64,000 nucleotides of DNA from Yponomeuta sedellus. Lineage: Eukaryota; Arthropoda; Insecta; Lepidoptera; Yponomeutidae. Shown piece by piece: positions 22,676-34,945 of this stretch; the stretch's first letter is position 1, and each line of letters starts with the position of its first letter. Where the stretch lies: NCBI GenBank assembly GCA_934045075.1, contig OW203724.1, positions 9,411,473-9,475,472 of the forward strand, written 5' to 3'. Made by a program: the position numbers and the translations under genes. Under the pieces are notes generated by a model that ran no database searches, was not told the origin of the DNA, and worked only from the letters and a program-made list of their open reading frames with translations.

Positions 22676-22693
22676 TTTAGCCTGAAGAAGAAG

Positions 22694-23077
22694 AAAATCC
22701 AACTCGAGAGAGCACAGCGTTCTGTCCTGAAAGTTCTTCACAGAAAACCTTTTCGCTACCCCACACATACTCTCTTCTTGAAAAGCGAAGTGTTGACAGT
22801 ACGTCAATTGTTCATAATGCAGTCGGCCCTTGCAGCATACAAATCTGTCCTGTCGTCACCTAAGTCACTGCTCACTCACACAAAACGAGTTGTTTGGTTT
22901 CCTGTCCCTGCTACAATAACCAGGTTTGCCCAATGATTTCACCCATTTTTACAGCCCTTTTTACTTAATAAACTTATTAAACTCTGTCCAATTATTAACT
23001 TCACGTTCAGAGAGGCCAAGCTAAACATAAGAAAGTTTCTACGGAATTTAAGTTATCTTTACCGAATAGCTCCTTGA
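22694..23077 (+). pseudogene. CR1-type LINE reverse transcriptase, C-terminal fragment
   Basis: Reading from AAAATCCAACTCGAG gives KIQLERAQRSVLKVLHRKPF, then LTVRQLFIMQSALAAYKSV, like the region after the thumb in CR1/Zenon-type reverse transcriptases of moths. An in-frame TGA at 22934-22936 breaks it, and the frame continues to a natural stop at 23075-23077. It abuts the RTE fragment directly, so one LINE inserted at the end of the other. Confidence 0.7.
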
Positions 23078-23490
23078 AATTATTGCATGACTCACATTTT
23101 ACTCATGCGTATTACACACATCATCTCACAAACCAAACCTAAACCACACTCCATTAGAACACACTCCATCATTTACTCCACACTCTTGCCTTAAGCTAAG
23201 AGATATTGTAATAAGTAGATAAAAATGCAATCAACCCTGCCCCTGGTTTTTTTCATCAAAATTGAATTCGTAATTTTTCTTAATTTTAATAAGTAGAATA
23301 AGTATTTTTTATTAATTTTGTAATTTTAAATTGTTATAACTGATTTTCATGCGCCATGCTGTCAAAAGTGTTATCAGACTTTCTTTGCTTCTGTCACGAC
23401 TATACACAGGTTTTACGCCTTGTGTGGAGACCACTGTAATGCTTGTCTGTGTTTTTCTGTTCTGAATAAACAATTTCAATTTCAAAGATC
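23078..23490 (+). mobile_element. 3' untranslated tail of the CR1-type LINE
   Basis: Follows the RT fragment and ends TCTGAATAAACAATTTCAAT with an AATTTC repeat, the expected signal and slippage tail. Confidence 0.6.
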
Positions 23491-23862
23491 CAATTTTGAA
23501 ATTTATTTTACCAGTACATATTTTTATAATGGACCTTCAGGGTCATATATCTATGATAGTCTATACCTAGCCTATGTTCATGTCTGCATGTCTTATATAA
23601 TTTTGTTATCCGTCTATCCGTTTTGAATAACTTTCGCCAAAGTTGGTAAATTAAAGTAAAAACAATAAAAATATACTGCACATTTATGTCAATTATTTCG
23701 GAACCAGAAATAATTGACATCTTTGTTATAAAAACTACAATTTTCACTTATTTTTCTTTACTTAAGCTATAAACTATTTCTTTTCGATATGGGTTCAAGT
23801 TTTTTGAGGATGTTGTTTTGTCACTCACCCGGAACGGAAACGGATCAACGGGAAGTGTACCT
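23491..23862. other. Intergenic with a hairpin at 23686-23720
   Basis: ATGTCAATTATTTC and its exact reverse complement surround a 7 bp loop. Nothing else recognised. Confidence 0.6.
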
Positions 23863-24397
23863 ATGAGACGAAATAAAGAATGTAAACAAACGGGCCGTTA
23901 CTGAGTTACATGGCGATAGTAAGCGATTATTATCTCTGTCCTTGTCACACGTATATGGCAATGGCGTCATTTGATCGACGACAGCTGTCGTTGCGTATTT
24001 CGTGGTACAGGAAAACTTTCAGTACGGCAGGCAGTTGCCAACATTTGGTGTCATCCACTATTTTGTGAACTATAATAGTTCATTCCTGTTTAGATTGCGT
24101 TCGAAGTGATACGTATTTTTTCGTTTCCGTATTTACTAAGTTTATTGTGTTTATTAATCCGTTACTATTAGCTTTCTTGTTGATTTTTGCTGATATTGTT
24201 ATTAGTTGTTGGTTTTAATTATAGAATCAGAGCCTGGCGGCTCTAGACAGCCTAGGACTCTTCCGGTGAATCATGTTTGACTAATACAGACGACAGCGAG
24301 CAGAATAAGGAATCCGAAATTTGTATAACTATAATTTATTCAAATAAAAATGTTTAGAACCCCTGAAACTTTGTTTACATTCTTTATCTCGTCTCAT
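23863..24397. mobile_element. 535 bp MITE with 28 bp TIRs
   Basis: Left end ATGAGACGAAATAAAGAATG continues TAAACAAA (23863-23890). The right end is its reverse complement with one mismatch (24370-24397). Non-coding interior. Target duplication not certain; AT or TAT is possible. Confidence 0.8.
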
Positions 24398-25730
24398 TGG
24401 CCTTCCTTTAGATGTTTGAAACTGGGCAAGAAGCAAGAGCTTACGGTACATTTAATAGACAAGATATAGACGAATCCTTAGTCTCATTTAGCAGTATTAT
24501 AAATCCTCGGCAAAATCACGAATACGAATAGCCTGGTGAAGCGTCTGCATTAAACAAAAGGACGACACGCATGTGACGTAAACGTGAAAACTTCAACCAT
24601 TAACATTTCCCAACAGAAGAACAGCTTTAGCAAGTCGGCAACTTAATTTATAAAAAATAGGATCAGCTTCGGGTATTGGGCCCATCGCATCGACGGCTGA
24701 TTCATTATTATATAATACTTATTAAAATTAATATACATATTTACTTAATTGCAGAATCATTAAAATTTAATAACACTTCATATACATTTTATCTATGGCA
24801 TTTCTTAATGATTCGCGATGCTCATACATAGTTATATATTAAACGGGTCTAATAGTTATTTATTACGTTTTATCTAATAAATAATCGCCATTAGACTTGT
24901 TTAATATATAACCATTTTGTCTATGTATATCTAAGGTCAAATTGATCAAATTCATCTTTTGGTTCTTTTAACGTAAGAATTACAGCATAATAATAACTTG
25001 TTCTGTTGTGAATTACAGCATAATATTACTATGGGAGACACACTGATGCTCTTATACAACAGTCCGGCCTCGTCTAGACATCAGGCATATATTATTTAAT
25101 TAAATACCATGTAAACTTATATCAAAAATGTACTTTACATAATATGTTACTTTGCCAAAGCTGTGTATCTCTGATTTTGATGAATACATAGAAAAATAAA
25201 TATAAAAAATATCAGTTCGTTAAAATAGTGTTGTCTCGTCACTCCATTATAGTTATCTAACTAATAGGAATATCTGTATGTATAAAAATCCCCATATGGT
25301 AATCTATTAGATACTGAAGGCAATGTTGTACTGTTTGTGACTTTCACTAAATCACATCGAAATTAATAATAATACCTTTTACACGATAGAATAACATTTC
25401 TTGATTATTACAACTTTTAATTTTTTTTTGTCTGTTTACCATATTAAAATAGGTTATCCTAATGTAGGACCTTGGGTAGTACAAAGACGCTAGTCCCGGG
25501 TTTTTAATATCAAAAGTTGCGACTTTCCATTACATTAAATTTTCATAATTATACTGACATTTTAGCGCCAAAAAACGCGTGACTCGTGCCATCGTACTGT
25601 CCAGGTTGGACAACCGTTTCTGACTTGTGGATGTTATAATATGAACAATTACCACTGCACGGCACGCTGCACGGCAACGGGTTTTCAGCTCACTCTGTGC
25701 CGGTAAGCTACTCGTCTCATCCTTCTGCAG
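24398..25730. other. Intergenic with a foldback F scrap
   Basis: No recognised gene. 24835-24912 is a foldback (below). TTACAGCATAATA is repeated near 24982 and 25013. Confidence 0.5.
24835..24912. repeat. Foldback family F, short form
   Basis: TATATTAAACGGGTCTAAT at the left pairs with ATTAGACTTGTTTAATATA at the right, and inner TTATTTATTA pairs with TAATAAATAA. Same termini as 40073-40279. Confidence 0.8.
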
Positions 25731-25900
25731 GAACCATATCTGTGCGCCATGCGGCGCTGCCTCCGACATCCCGAATGGTGCTTCAAAAATCGTCGATCAA
25801 AAAGTTCGACACGCCGGAAATGGGTGTTCAAATTAGATTTGTTAGTGGAGAGTACGCCTGTGCTCTTATGCACCCACGTGGAGAGCTATACAAAGCATAG
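25731..25900 (+). CDS. Candidate terminal exon, unidentified
   Basis: A strong-looking splice acceptor (pyrimidine-rich CTCATCCTTCTGCAG) precedes an open frame that reads TISVRHAALPPTSRMV, then KKFDTPEMGVQIRFVSGEYA, and ends RGELYKA with TAG at 25898-25900. Balanced composition and higher GC than its surroundings suggest coding. I do not recognise the family. No upstream exon or AATAAA within 200 bp downstream was found, so a relic or chance remains possible. Confidence 0.25.
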
Positions 25901-26871
25901 AATGCAACCGACGAACAAGCAGACGCGGATAAAGGAGGGGGCATCGTGTGCTACGGTCGCCCCCTTTTGGGCGAAAAGAAATCCAAAAGTTCTTGTTCTA
26001 AGGAGCACTCAAACTGCTACGTGATGAAAGTAATCATCGAGAATTTTGGACTTCGGAATTTCGGAGATCATTTTGGAGAAATGGACAAAAAACTCCTAAC
26101 TCTAAATTTTTCAATTTAGGTCCTTTATTAAAAGTTTAAACTATTGTTTTAAAACAAAGAACTCATACAGTGAAATGGCTTTAATTCCAAACACCTTTGT
26201 CGTATAAGTAAGCTTTATTGTTCTAATAGCACTTTTAAAGACTAAAGTGACCGTTACTAATTAACTTACAACTGTCATTAATTTCTCCTAACCGGTCGTG
26301 AGGGCAAGGCGAAAAGTACTGACAATGTTAAGTTTATCAACAAAACTGTATGGCAAGTCTATCGAACCTTACATGGGACTGGTGGACTGGATTTATCCGT
26401 TATTATTATTATTAAATTACTAGCATCTCGCAAACTTAGTCATACTATACTAATTAGCTTACGACCTATTCTCAGACTCAGACTCTCAGACTCAGAAAAA
26501 TCATAAAAATAGACGCTGTTTCAGAGCTAACACTTTGACACGAGATCTTTTTATATTAGGAGATTGCCTAGTTTTTATTTTCCTATGCATTTAAATGAAT
26601 ACATATACCCTTTTACACACCCTGTATAGACAAGCGTATTGTGGCCGAGCTATACATTGTACGAAAAGTAAAATTTCAACTAAGTATATGGAACGTGACG
26701 ACACAGCTGAATTCGTGCGTGTCTAATGATCAGTCGATTTCCAATGTTATAAAATAACCCTATCTGGCTTGAATAGCTACGTGCGCCGCAGACACACGTT
26801 TCATTTTCAGTAAAATTGTAACTCACGTCCAATTTTGGTTCATTCAGGAAAATTATTTTAATTTACATTCA
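25901..26871. other. Intergenic with LINE-tail scrap
   Basis: 26170-26290 shares GGCTTTAATTCCA(A/G)ACA with 18570-18600. No gene recognised. Confidence 0.45.
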
Positions 26872-26960
26872 TCAACCCGGACTTGGCCCCCGTGGTGGAG
26901 TATGGCCTAACCTTCCTGCGATACAGGAAGAGACCCGTGCCGCAGCAGTGGGGACATACA
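26872..26960 (+). mobile_element. 5S-like SINE, tail fragment
   Basis: CATCAACCCGGACTTGGCCC to CAGTGGGGACATACAA, followed directly by AAC and AAACAT simple repeats to about 27013. Confidence 0.8.
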
Positions 26961-27577
26961 AACAACAACAACAACATAAAAACATAAAAACATAACAACA
27001 TAACATAACATAACGTTAAAGAATTTGCACTTCCATCCATTGTATGCCCAATTTCTTTAATGATAAATTAAATCCTGTGTCTGAATAAACATTAGAAAAT
27101 GATCTTCCAGTGACAACTATTCAAGTATCTACTGCTAAACTTGAACTCAAAACAGTAGATATTTGTATTTTTAAAATGAAAACTTATTTAGTCGCACTTT
27201 TTCTGAACCGTGAATTAAACTGAGCCATGGCGCTCGCTCGGATCAGTGTTATTAAGCTACCTATACAAAACTATACATGTATAGATTGACCTGCGTATTA
27301 TTAAATATTATTTGAGAGACGAGTATCAAAATAGATTTTTTTCGTTGCATTTTTCTCCACTGACTCGACATGAAGGCAACTTCAATAAAAGTTAGTAAAA
27401 AAAGAAAATATCTTATTTCTAAAGTTGAAATAAATTTCCGATAACAGATTTTTTAGTATGTGACGCTTAAAGGGCCTAATCAGCACTCAATTTATTTGAA
27501 ACAATATGTATTTTCGCAAAAACCATTCTAATAACTACACACAGAAAATACCTACTCAGTTTATTAGTTTTTTTTTA
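26961..27577. other. Intergenic, simple repeats then nothing
   Basis: (ACA)n and (TAACA)n runs to 27013; the rest is unrecognised. Confidence 0.5.
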
Positions 27578-27786
27578 TTTATTTGTTGCTGCTGCCCACA
27601 ACTTCGTTCGCGAAGACATTTTGATATGTATTTTCTGGGATAAAGAGTAACCTATGTCCCATTGCAGACTATAATCTATCTCAGTGCCGAATTTCATCCT
27701 AATTCATTCAGTCGTTCTAGCGTGATTGTGTAACAAACATCCATACATACATACAAACTTTCACATTTATAATATTAGTAAGATTA
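27578..27786 (-). repeat. Dispersed repeat Q (reverse)
   Basis: GCTGCCCACAACTTCGTTCG, then GGGATAAAGAGTAACCTATG, ATTCAGTCGTTCTAGCGTGA and the ATTTATAATATTAGTAAG end. Confidence 0.75.
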
Positions 27787-28051
27787 GCAAATTATAAACT
27801 AAGTACACAGTATTATGAAAATATCCTAGTCCTAGCAAATTGTTGTTTATTGTAAAGTAGGTACAATTATTCAGATTATGCTACGACATGTTATCAACTG
27901 AGTCAAACGCATCAGATGCAATGATGCGGATCTAAGCCGTCTTGACTGCACTACCTCTCTACTCTCGACCTTATTGTGTCCCAAATTGCGGCACATTTAA
28001 TTTCAGAAATAACGGTGTTTCAAACATTACAATCGCATTGACCACTTTAGA

Positions 28052-28510
28052 GCGCATCGAATCTAAAGGTACATTTTGTTTAAATTAACTACGTGCATCG
28101 GAAAGTAAAGGCATATTTGGCTAAAGTAATTACGTGCATCGGAAAGTAAAGGCATATTTTTGCTAAATGAATTAAGTGCATCGGAAAGTAAAGGCATGTC
28201 TTTGGCTAAATTAATTACGTGCATCGGAAAGTAAAGGCATATTTTAGCTAAATTAATTAAGTGCATCGGAAAGAAAAGGCATATTTTGGCTTAATTAGTG
28301 CATCGGAAAGTAAAGGGATATTTTGGCTAAATTAATTACGTGCATCGGAAAGGAAAGGCATATTTTAGCTAGATTAGTGCATCGGAAAGTAAAGGCATAT
28401 TTTGGCTAAATTAATTACGTGCATCGGAAAGGAAACGCATATTTTGGCTAAATTAATTAGGTGCATTGGAAAGTAAAGGCATGTTTTGACTAAATTAATT
28501 AGGTGCATAT
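28052..28510. repeat. 42 bp satellite, about 11 units
   Basis: GTGCATCGGAAAG starts units at 28093, 28134, 28176, 28219, 28261, 28298, 28340, 28377, 28419 and 28461, with degenerate ends at 28052 and 28503. Spacing is 41-43 bp except two 37 bp units that lost five bases. Variant spreading of AGTAAAGG and AGGAAAGG units suggests unequal exchange. Confidence 0.95.
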
Positions 28511-29666
28511 CATTATCATATCTATTCGATTCTATATCATTTATTCGATCAAATACTTACAAATTAGTGCTTTAGTATGGCGATAATCATAGTACTCATT
28601 TTGAGCATTCGATAAATGAAATTGATTAATTTTGAATAAAAAAATTTAAAATTCATCTTACTTTTATTTTTGACACTTTGACATTTAGCAAAAAATAATC
28701 CTTATGACGATTTTTTTCGATCGGCATAATAAATCTACATGGTTTTTTTATTTCTCATATGGCGGGTTCGATTCCCGGTTAAATCATGTAATTATTAAAA
28801 CATCTATGAATGCAGTTTAAATTGTTTTTTAGATTAAAATAACATCTTGTTTTACGAATTTTTACCATCTACAATATTTATAAGTACTTTTCCTCCATGT
28901 GGCCTCTGTGGATCGCCTTGTATAATGTTTCTACATAATTGTATAATTGTAAAGAAGCTCAGTACACTAAAAATAATTTATTTATTATAGAAAATGTTTG
29001 CAAAATGTGTGAGATGAATCTCTGAATCATGTTAATTGTTATCTTTAGGACCAACGACCGAGAACCTTGAATCTCAGACCAAGGATACATAGCATTGCCA
29101 AAAAAGGCCGTTTTTAGTTTTTATCTAGTCCTGGGTTTTTTTCCCGGTCATGGGTTATAAAATCAACATTAAATTTATACATTATGTACACTTTTTTATT
29201 TTAATAATTTTGTGCTTTCTTTATGATTTTTATGTGTGCAATAAAAATCATAAAGAAAGCACAAAAAAGTGTACATGGCGAGCTTATTTCATAAGAATTC
29301 TCTTCCAACCAACACTTGATGTGGTAATACGGACATTATAAACGAGGGAGGGGGAAGTGTACAATAATTATTATTACAATTATATTAATCTAACACACGT
29401 GCTTTAAATATTTAGGGGCTATAAATTTTAGATAAATACATAGACCTAAAAATTAAATATTAGATACAATACATAAATAAATAAATGAATAAATAAATAT
29501 ATATTATTATTATCTGTAAAGAAAGAAAATATTTTATTCCCATTTGTGGCGCAAGTTTTTCTGCATCGAGCGCTTTAAGAGATTGCACGTAATATAGTAG
29601 CAGGGCGCATTCCGCGTGACCTATTTAATTGAATTCTCGCATTTCACTTGAGGTGAGCCCACCCTA
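28511..29666. other. Intergenic with a large hairpin
   Basis: No gene. GGCGGGTTCGATTCCCGG at 28760 is an isolated B-box-like scrap. Confidence 0.5.
29186..29275. repeat. Perfect 23 bp hairpin with an outer stem
   Basis: Arms 29211-29233 and 29241-29263 are exact reverse complements with a 7 bp loop. TGTACACTTTTT (29186) pairs further out with AAAAAGTGTACA (29264), leaving a 13 bp bulge on one side. Confidence 0.95.
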
Positions 29667-30056
29667 AAGGCCTGCGCAGACGAGGGACTATCCCCCAGGT
29701 ATTTTTTGTCCGTCGATATAGATCTCATAAATTGTATCGAATGACGCACACGAAGGACTAAAAGTACCCCGTATAAAAAGTCCCTCAGGTTACGGAGGAC
29801 ATCAAGGACCGGACTGGACAAAAGTTCGGTGTTTTCTTTTAAAATGCCTTTTCTTTTTCAACTTCATTTAAATTACAACACAATGCTATCTCAGAAAATT
29901 TGCTTCCATAGGAGACGCTTCACTTAATTTCCGGGGAACAAATGACCGCACACCGTATGTAGGCGTTGAGTCCGCGACAAGTACTCGGAGGATATTTTTT
30001 ACGATTCAGGGACTTTTGTCCCTTGGGGATAAAAGTCTCTCGTCTGCGCAGGCCTT
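29667..30056. mobile_element. 390 bp MITE with TA target duplication
   Basis: Ends AAGGCCTGCGCAGACGAG, inverted exactly at the right end, with TA on both sides (29665-29666 and 30057-30058). The similarity continues inward (GACTTTTATCCCC). Non-coding. TA duplication fits a Tc1/mariner-type or similar transposase, by inference. Confidence 0.85.
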
Positions 30057-30494
30057 TACTTTCAAACCGGAACCTTTTTCGTTGTAACGCAAGTTGGCCG
30101 GATTAGCGTCCAGAGTAGGCTGACTTCGCCCCGACAACAGGCGCCTCCGTCGGTCGGGGCTCTAACCGCCTCGGTTCACCAGACTATCTATATAGTTACT
30201 TGTTACGTATCTTCGTAAAACATAAGTTTCAACGTGGTTTTACGTGCCCGCTTTACCCACGGGTTGGCTCCGCACGTATTGTCTTGTCTTTCCTGTGGGC
30301 TAGTTTATCTAAGCTGTCAAGATGGTATAGGTGCTGGGCAAGCCCACTCCATGAACACAATGTTAAAGGCACTGCAGCGTCCAAGTGGTCCCTTCACCAA
30401 TCTGGCTGGTGTGTGCCACTGGTAAATAATCTCATTACGTAGATGGAAAGGCCAAAGTGATTTTATGTACTACGGTTTTATTTATAAAAACAAA
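30057..30494. other. Intergenic with repeat U (reverse)
   Basis: 30262-30345 is the inverted match to 10385-10490 (GTCTTTCCTGTGGGC, then GGTGCTGGGCAA). No gene. Confidence 0.5.
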
Positions 30495-30712
30495 ATTCCT
30501 GTAAAGCACTCCTTAGAGGCAGTTTACGTAATCTGGTGACGATTCCTTGTAAAATCTCCACCACAGACTATTTTTATCAGTGTTGTCAGAAATTAAGCAT
30601 TTTTTTTTCCGCCTTATTTTTTTATCCACTACACTGCCAGAAGGCATCTGCTTAAATTTTACATTCTACATTGACATTCAGCAAACAGAATGTAAATTCT
30701 TTACGTTGAACA
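30495..30712 (-). mobile_element. MITE family W, partial
   Basis: AATTCCTGTAAAGCACTCCT then AGGCAGTTTACGTAATCTGG matches an end of the better copy at 61728-62080. The inner half matches 8110-8220 reversed. Confidence 0.55.
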
Positions 30713-31474
30713 AAAAAAAATATTTATAAATCAGACCTCTTTGGTGTGCCATAAAGAGCATCAATCTAATCTAACTGCTAGTCCTTAAATGTACTAAATT
30801 TTCAATCCATAAATAGATAGACCACTATACTGTAGAAAGTGCTTTTGTACATGGTAAAGCTATTAGTAAAGTTCTAGTGCCCAGGTTAGTAAAAGGCTCA
30901 AACTGTCCACATCTTTATTTTGCTAGATTCGTATACTGCGTCTTGTAACAATTTTGGAGCGTTTTCATGAAAGTTGAACTATAAGTTCTTACTAAATAGG
31001 CTTACAGTACCGTAGTTAGTACGTAATCTACCTGAAACCTCCCAGTAGTTATTACTAACTTATGCTGACAAATCAAAGCGACTTTAAGTCAAAATGGGGA
31101 GAAGAGTATCTTTTCAAAATTTGGGCCCCGAATGAATACGAGTAATACTAGTATGCTACGGAATACGAGTAATATGGGTTTGCTATAAAAACGAAGAGTT
31201 CGCGAACCGTTACATGCCGTTATCTTTGTTCGAAAGTATAATACTTACAATTCACTTCAGTGCTCAACAGTTAGGGTTGCCAGATAAAATCAATTCCGGG
31301 AAATTACAAAACAATATACAAAATACAAATCAAATCATTTTTTATTACAATTCAATAAACAAACTACAAATCAAATCACATTTTATTCATTAATTACGCA
31401 AAAACTGTGATTTCATTAATGCTACTAGGTATATTTAAGTGTCGATTTCAAGAAAGATCCGGATTTTTATTAAA
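30713..31474. other. Intergenic, no recognised gene
   Basis: 31320-31400 has repeated CAAATCAAATCA motifs resembling a reversed LINE tail. Otherwise nothing recognised. Confidence 0.45.
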
Positions 31475-32390
31475 AAACCGGGCGAGTGCAAATCGGACTC
31501 GGACTCGCACCGAATAATCCGCTCAAATTTGTAGATAGGTACTTGTAATAAATAGTTTAGGAATCGAGTCTCGCAGTTTTTACGAACTTTTTCCGATTTT
31601 TTTCCGAAAGACAATTTTTTTATGAGTTAACTTTTAAGTATACTTTTTAGTTTTTTTCTTGTATTTGTAGTATAAGACATAAAACTCGCCAAATTGCATG
31701 GTTCTAGGTCAGCGGGGAGTACCTAATGAATTTTGATTCCCTTGAGTGTCAAAATATACGTTTTTTTGCGGCATTGACGGACGTAACTTTTTTTTGCATT
31801 AAGTTAGAAGTTTGATTTCTTCCTTTAGGTGATTGGCTTAAGTATACGGTTTTCATTTAAACTCGACAACTCCACGCATTTCCGAGATAACAAAATTTCA
31901 ATGTGTTATTCTATTTTTCCATTTACCATTGTGATCAATTTAATGCAAAAGATTTCATTTTTAAAAACCTATTTAGAGGCTAAAAATTTCACCCATGCCG
32001 GGATTCGAACCCGCAACCTCTGGCTATCCGTACCAGCGCTCTATCAAAATTTGGTAAGTACCTACATGCATTATTACTTCAAATCTAATTTCTAACATAA
32101 GCAGCTATTCTTAAGCTCAAATTATCAATTTTAAAATCCAAATATTTTCATGCATTTAAAATTTATAACAGTTTACAATAAATTGAGACATCATATTGCG
32201 TATAAAATAAAATACATACGAAGGTTACGTTTAATTACGTTTGAATTAGATTTCCTAATTTTGTTTTTAGAAACATTTAAGGCAAGGCATAAAATTTACA
32301 TCGTTAGACCGACGGTCAACAAAGTGAAAACCGGAACCACCATAAGAGTTCCGGTTTTCTTTTTAAGGTACGATACCCTGAAAATGGCCT
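31475..32390 (+). repeat. Dispersed repeat P with a SINE insertion
   Basis: Begins ACCGGGCGAGTGCAAATCGG ACTCGG and ends TTTTAAGGTACGATACCCTG. It aligns in order with 51700-52752. A SINE family 2 fragment is inserted at 31967-32046. Confidence 0.7.
31967..32046 (-). mobile_element. SINE family 2 fragment
   Basis: Reverse of the tRNA-like domain (GGGATTCGAACCCGCAACCT ... CCAGCGCTCTA), cut off before the A box. Confidence 0.8.
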
Positions 32391-33009
32391 GACATCTTTG
32401 TCATCTGAATAATGTTTTAATGTACCTAATATTTTTTCTTCAAATTGTTTTTTACACATGCCTTCGCAATTCGAAGTAACGACATTGGTGTACGTGTAAG
32501 CTCTACTTTTGAAGATATTAAAAAAAACCGGCACAACAATTTCCCGTACAATTAGAAATTCCAGGACATACAGTAGTATTAATATTACGTAGGTGTATTA
32601 TATTATTCCCATATATAATTTTATTATTAGTATGTACCTATGTATATCTTAATTATTTATTTAATTATTTATGTATGTGGTTTAAGTAAGTTTATATAAA
32701 TTTCGTTGAATTCCTAATTTCAATATTTCTGTATTGCACCGACTACCCGTCTCTAATTTCTTCCTTGTCTCCGTCTATGGTTGCCTGGAAGACATTGCTT
32801 TTAGTAATAAGGCCGCCATTCGTACAATATTTTTTATATAATTTATGTTACTGTAATTTCTGTGTACAACACCGAATATTCTATCTATCTATTCCCGCAC
32901 AATCCCCCGGCCATCTGGCATCTCTACGAGTGGCCTCGACAAAATCGTCTTATTGTCGACTGACTGATATCGATTTGCAGCGTTTGGCTGTATTAAGAGC
33001 CTAGCCTCG
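32391..33009. other. Intergenic with a LINE tail
   Basis: 32770-32850 (ATGGTTGCCTGGAAGACATT, AATAAGGCCGCC) is a TTGTCTGGAAGAGATC-type LINE tail. The rest is AT-rich and unrecognised. Confidence 0.5.
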
Positions 33010-33425
33010 TGCTGTTATTTAACGTTTCTGTCCTTTGCATTAACTGCAGGAGGCGGCGTGGCACCAGCTAATTGGCAGCCGGATGACTGTCACGCTGTGC
33101 ATAATTCATCGGCGAGCGGCCCAGATCGATCCTCCACTCTACGTCGTGGAGTATACGCCATCTCTGGGTCTAGAGTCTAATAAACATTGTTCAATAGAAT
33201 TACGAGTATATTATCACGGATGTAACACCGATAACTGTTATTTGCCTATAATGCGCAGTCTACGCAATAGTGTAAACGTCCCGCCGCAGGGCACAGGCCT
33301 TCATTCAGAGAGAGAGTAAGGGCTTAATTACCAAGCGTGCCCACCGCGGATCGGCAATTTCAAGCGTTGAGTACCTCAGACACTCAGGTTTCCTCACAAT
33401 TTTTTCCTTTAGTAGCAAGTTATTG
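33010..33425 (+). repeat. Dispersed repeat V, longest copy
   Basis: GGGCTTAATTACCAAGCGTG, then CACCGCGGATCGGCAATTTC, then CTCAGGTTTCCTCAC and TTTTTTCCTTTAGTAGCAAG. It follows the order of a very common moth repeat. 33150-33270 recurs, diverged, at 12240-12350. Confidence 0.55.
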
Positions 33426-33465
33426 GTGTTATTTGTACATTTAATGTACAAATAACACCAATAAC
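33419..33465. repeat. Perfect 22 bp palindrome, 3 bp centre
   Basis: GTTATTGGTGTTATTTGTAC AT, a TTA centre, then the exact reverse complement. It begins exactly where repeat V normally continues, suggesting a local template switch. Confidence 0.95.
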
Positions 33466-33791
33466 TTTGGTTTAACCCGCGCAAATGAAGTGAGCCTTTG
33501 GAATGCGATTGTTCGGTAATTCACTATGGCCTTTTAATCACTACTACTATTACTAACTATCGCTACTATTACTAATATTATTTATTACGTACTATCAAAC
33601 AACTATGCATTGAAGAGAGCTTCCTTCGCCTTCCAATACGTTACAGTATTACAGTTACAGTCAACAGTATCTTAGTCAGTAGTACAGTCAACTATCACAA
33701 TAAATTATTTAAAGGCGTTAAACGCCCTTAACGCGCGCGTTAACGCTGAATCAGATACCATTTGTGGCAACATTGACACACCACAGGATGT
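33466..33791. other. Intergenic, no recognised gene
   Basis: TACTATTAC simple repeats near 33540-33590; nothing else. Confidence 0.5.
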
Positions 33792-34012
33792 ATAGTCTGT
33801 TAGCTTTTAGAATATAACTCAGGCTCTAGACTTCGGTTTACGCCGAAAGCACACGAGTGTAGTACTACTTCCTGCTCTGTATAAGTGTCATATTAGTTCT
33901 GATTTCAAAATTAAGTGTCATATTAGTTCCGATATTTCTCTTACAAGAATATATCCGATTCTATCCGATAGTAGCCGAGGTATATTCTAAAAGCTAACAG
34001 ACTTTGGCCTGT
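33792..34012. mobile_element. 220 bp MITE with about 30 bp TIRs
   Basis: AGTCTGTTAGCTTTTAGAAT continues ATA at the left, and the reverse complement closes the right end. Inside, AAGTGTCATATTAGTTC is directly repeated. Target duplication unclear. Confidence 0.8.
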
Positions 34013-34119
34013 CCTATCTTGTATTTATGTGAATTGTTTTTGTTTCCTTGTTTGTAACTATGACTGGTATGCCTTTTCTGTCTTGTGATGATAATTTGTT
34101 CCAATAAATGTCCTTATTT

Positions 34120-34346
34120 CTATACTAAGATAAATTATTTCCTTTTACATATGAGATGGTTTAAATAACAATTTCAGCGTAATTTCACTGTATCTACCCA
34201 CACCCGCGGGGAGGTTGCAGTGGCAGTTTATTTCTATACTAATATAAAGTATATCCTTTTACCTATAACATGACTTTAGCAACAATTTTAGCGCAATTTC
34301 ACTGTATCTACCCACACCCACGGGGAGGTTACGGTGGCAGTTTATT
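34120..34346 (+). repeat. 113 bp tandem array, left part
   Basis: Two units containing CCTTTTAC, then AATTTCACTGTATCTACCCA and CGGGGAGGTT. More units continue after copy B at 37497-37845, so copy B sits inside the array. Confidence 0.85.
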
Positions 34347-34594
34347 ACCCGACTGCAGCGAAGCCCAAAAGGAGGGTAATGTGTTTAGTGCGTATGTATG
34401 TATGTATGTAAGTATGTCCGATTCTATGTTCCCTCATAACTCCTTAACCAATGGTCAGATTTTGTTAAACAAGGTGTCATTCGATTCGGCATCCTTGCGC
34501 GGGTGTCATAGGCTATATAAAATCATAATTATGCGATCAGAACTGTGACGAAAAATAAAATTCGTTAAGAAGATTCGTTAAAGTACAGCTAGGA

Positions 34595-34609
34595 GCCACT
34601 AGATGGCGC
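34595..34609 (+). promoter_or_regulatory. CTCF-like motif B1
   Basis: GCCACTAGATGGCGC, a full match to CCASYAGRKGGCRS. Counterpart of A4. Confidence 0.5.
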
Positions 34610-34786
34610 TGTTATATTTAGTTTATTGAATTCGAATACTAATTTTATTGAACTACCCCTAACAGGTGTGAAATATTTAAAACAGAATTTTGCGGATGAC
34701 GTAGGTTACATAAAATCATCATAAATAGAGAACCAACGGAACAAAAAATTAACATTTACTTCTAAGCAATTAAAGTACCACTTTTA

Positions 34787-34801
34787 GCCACTTGATGGCG
34801 C
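34787..34801 (+). promoter_or_regulatory. CTCF-like motif B2
   Basis: GCCACTTGATGGCGC, identical to A3. Confidence 0.4.
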
Positions 34802-34945
34802 TGTTATATTTTATTTATTCTAATACATGTGTATACATAATTTCGGCTTTGGTCATAAAATCAGCATTAATAGAGAACAAACGCAACACAAATAATATTC
34901 ACTTCTAAGTAATTAAAGTACTGTAGCATTAGTTCCTCTACCCAA

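Noticed and set aside
28052..28510. Regularly spaced repeats resembling a CRISPR array
   Set aside because: Units abut with no unique spacers, and the genome is an insect. It is a satellite.
32150..32534. Overlapping 72- and 80-codon frames
   Set aside because: They lie within AT-rich DNA and the end of repeat P; no coding signature.
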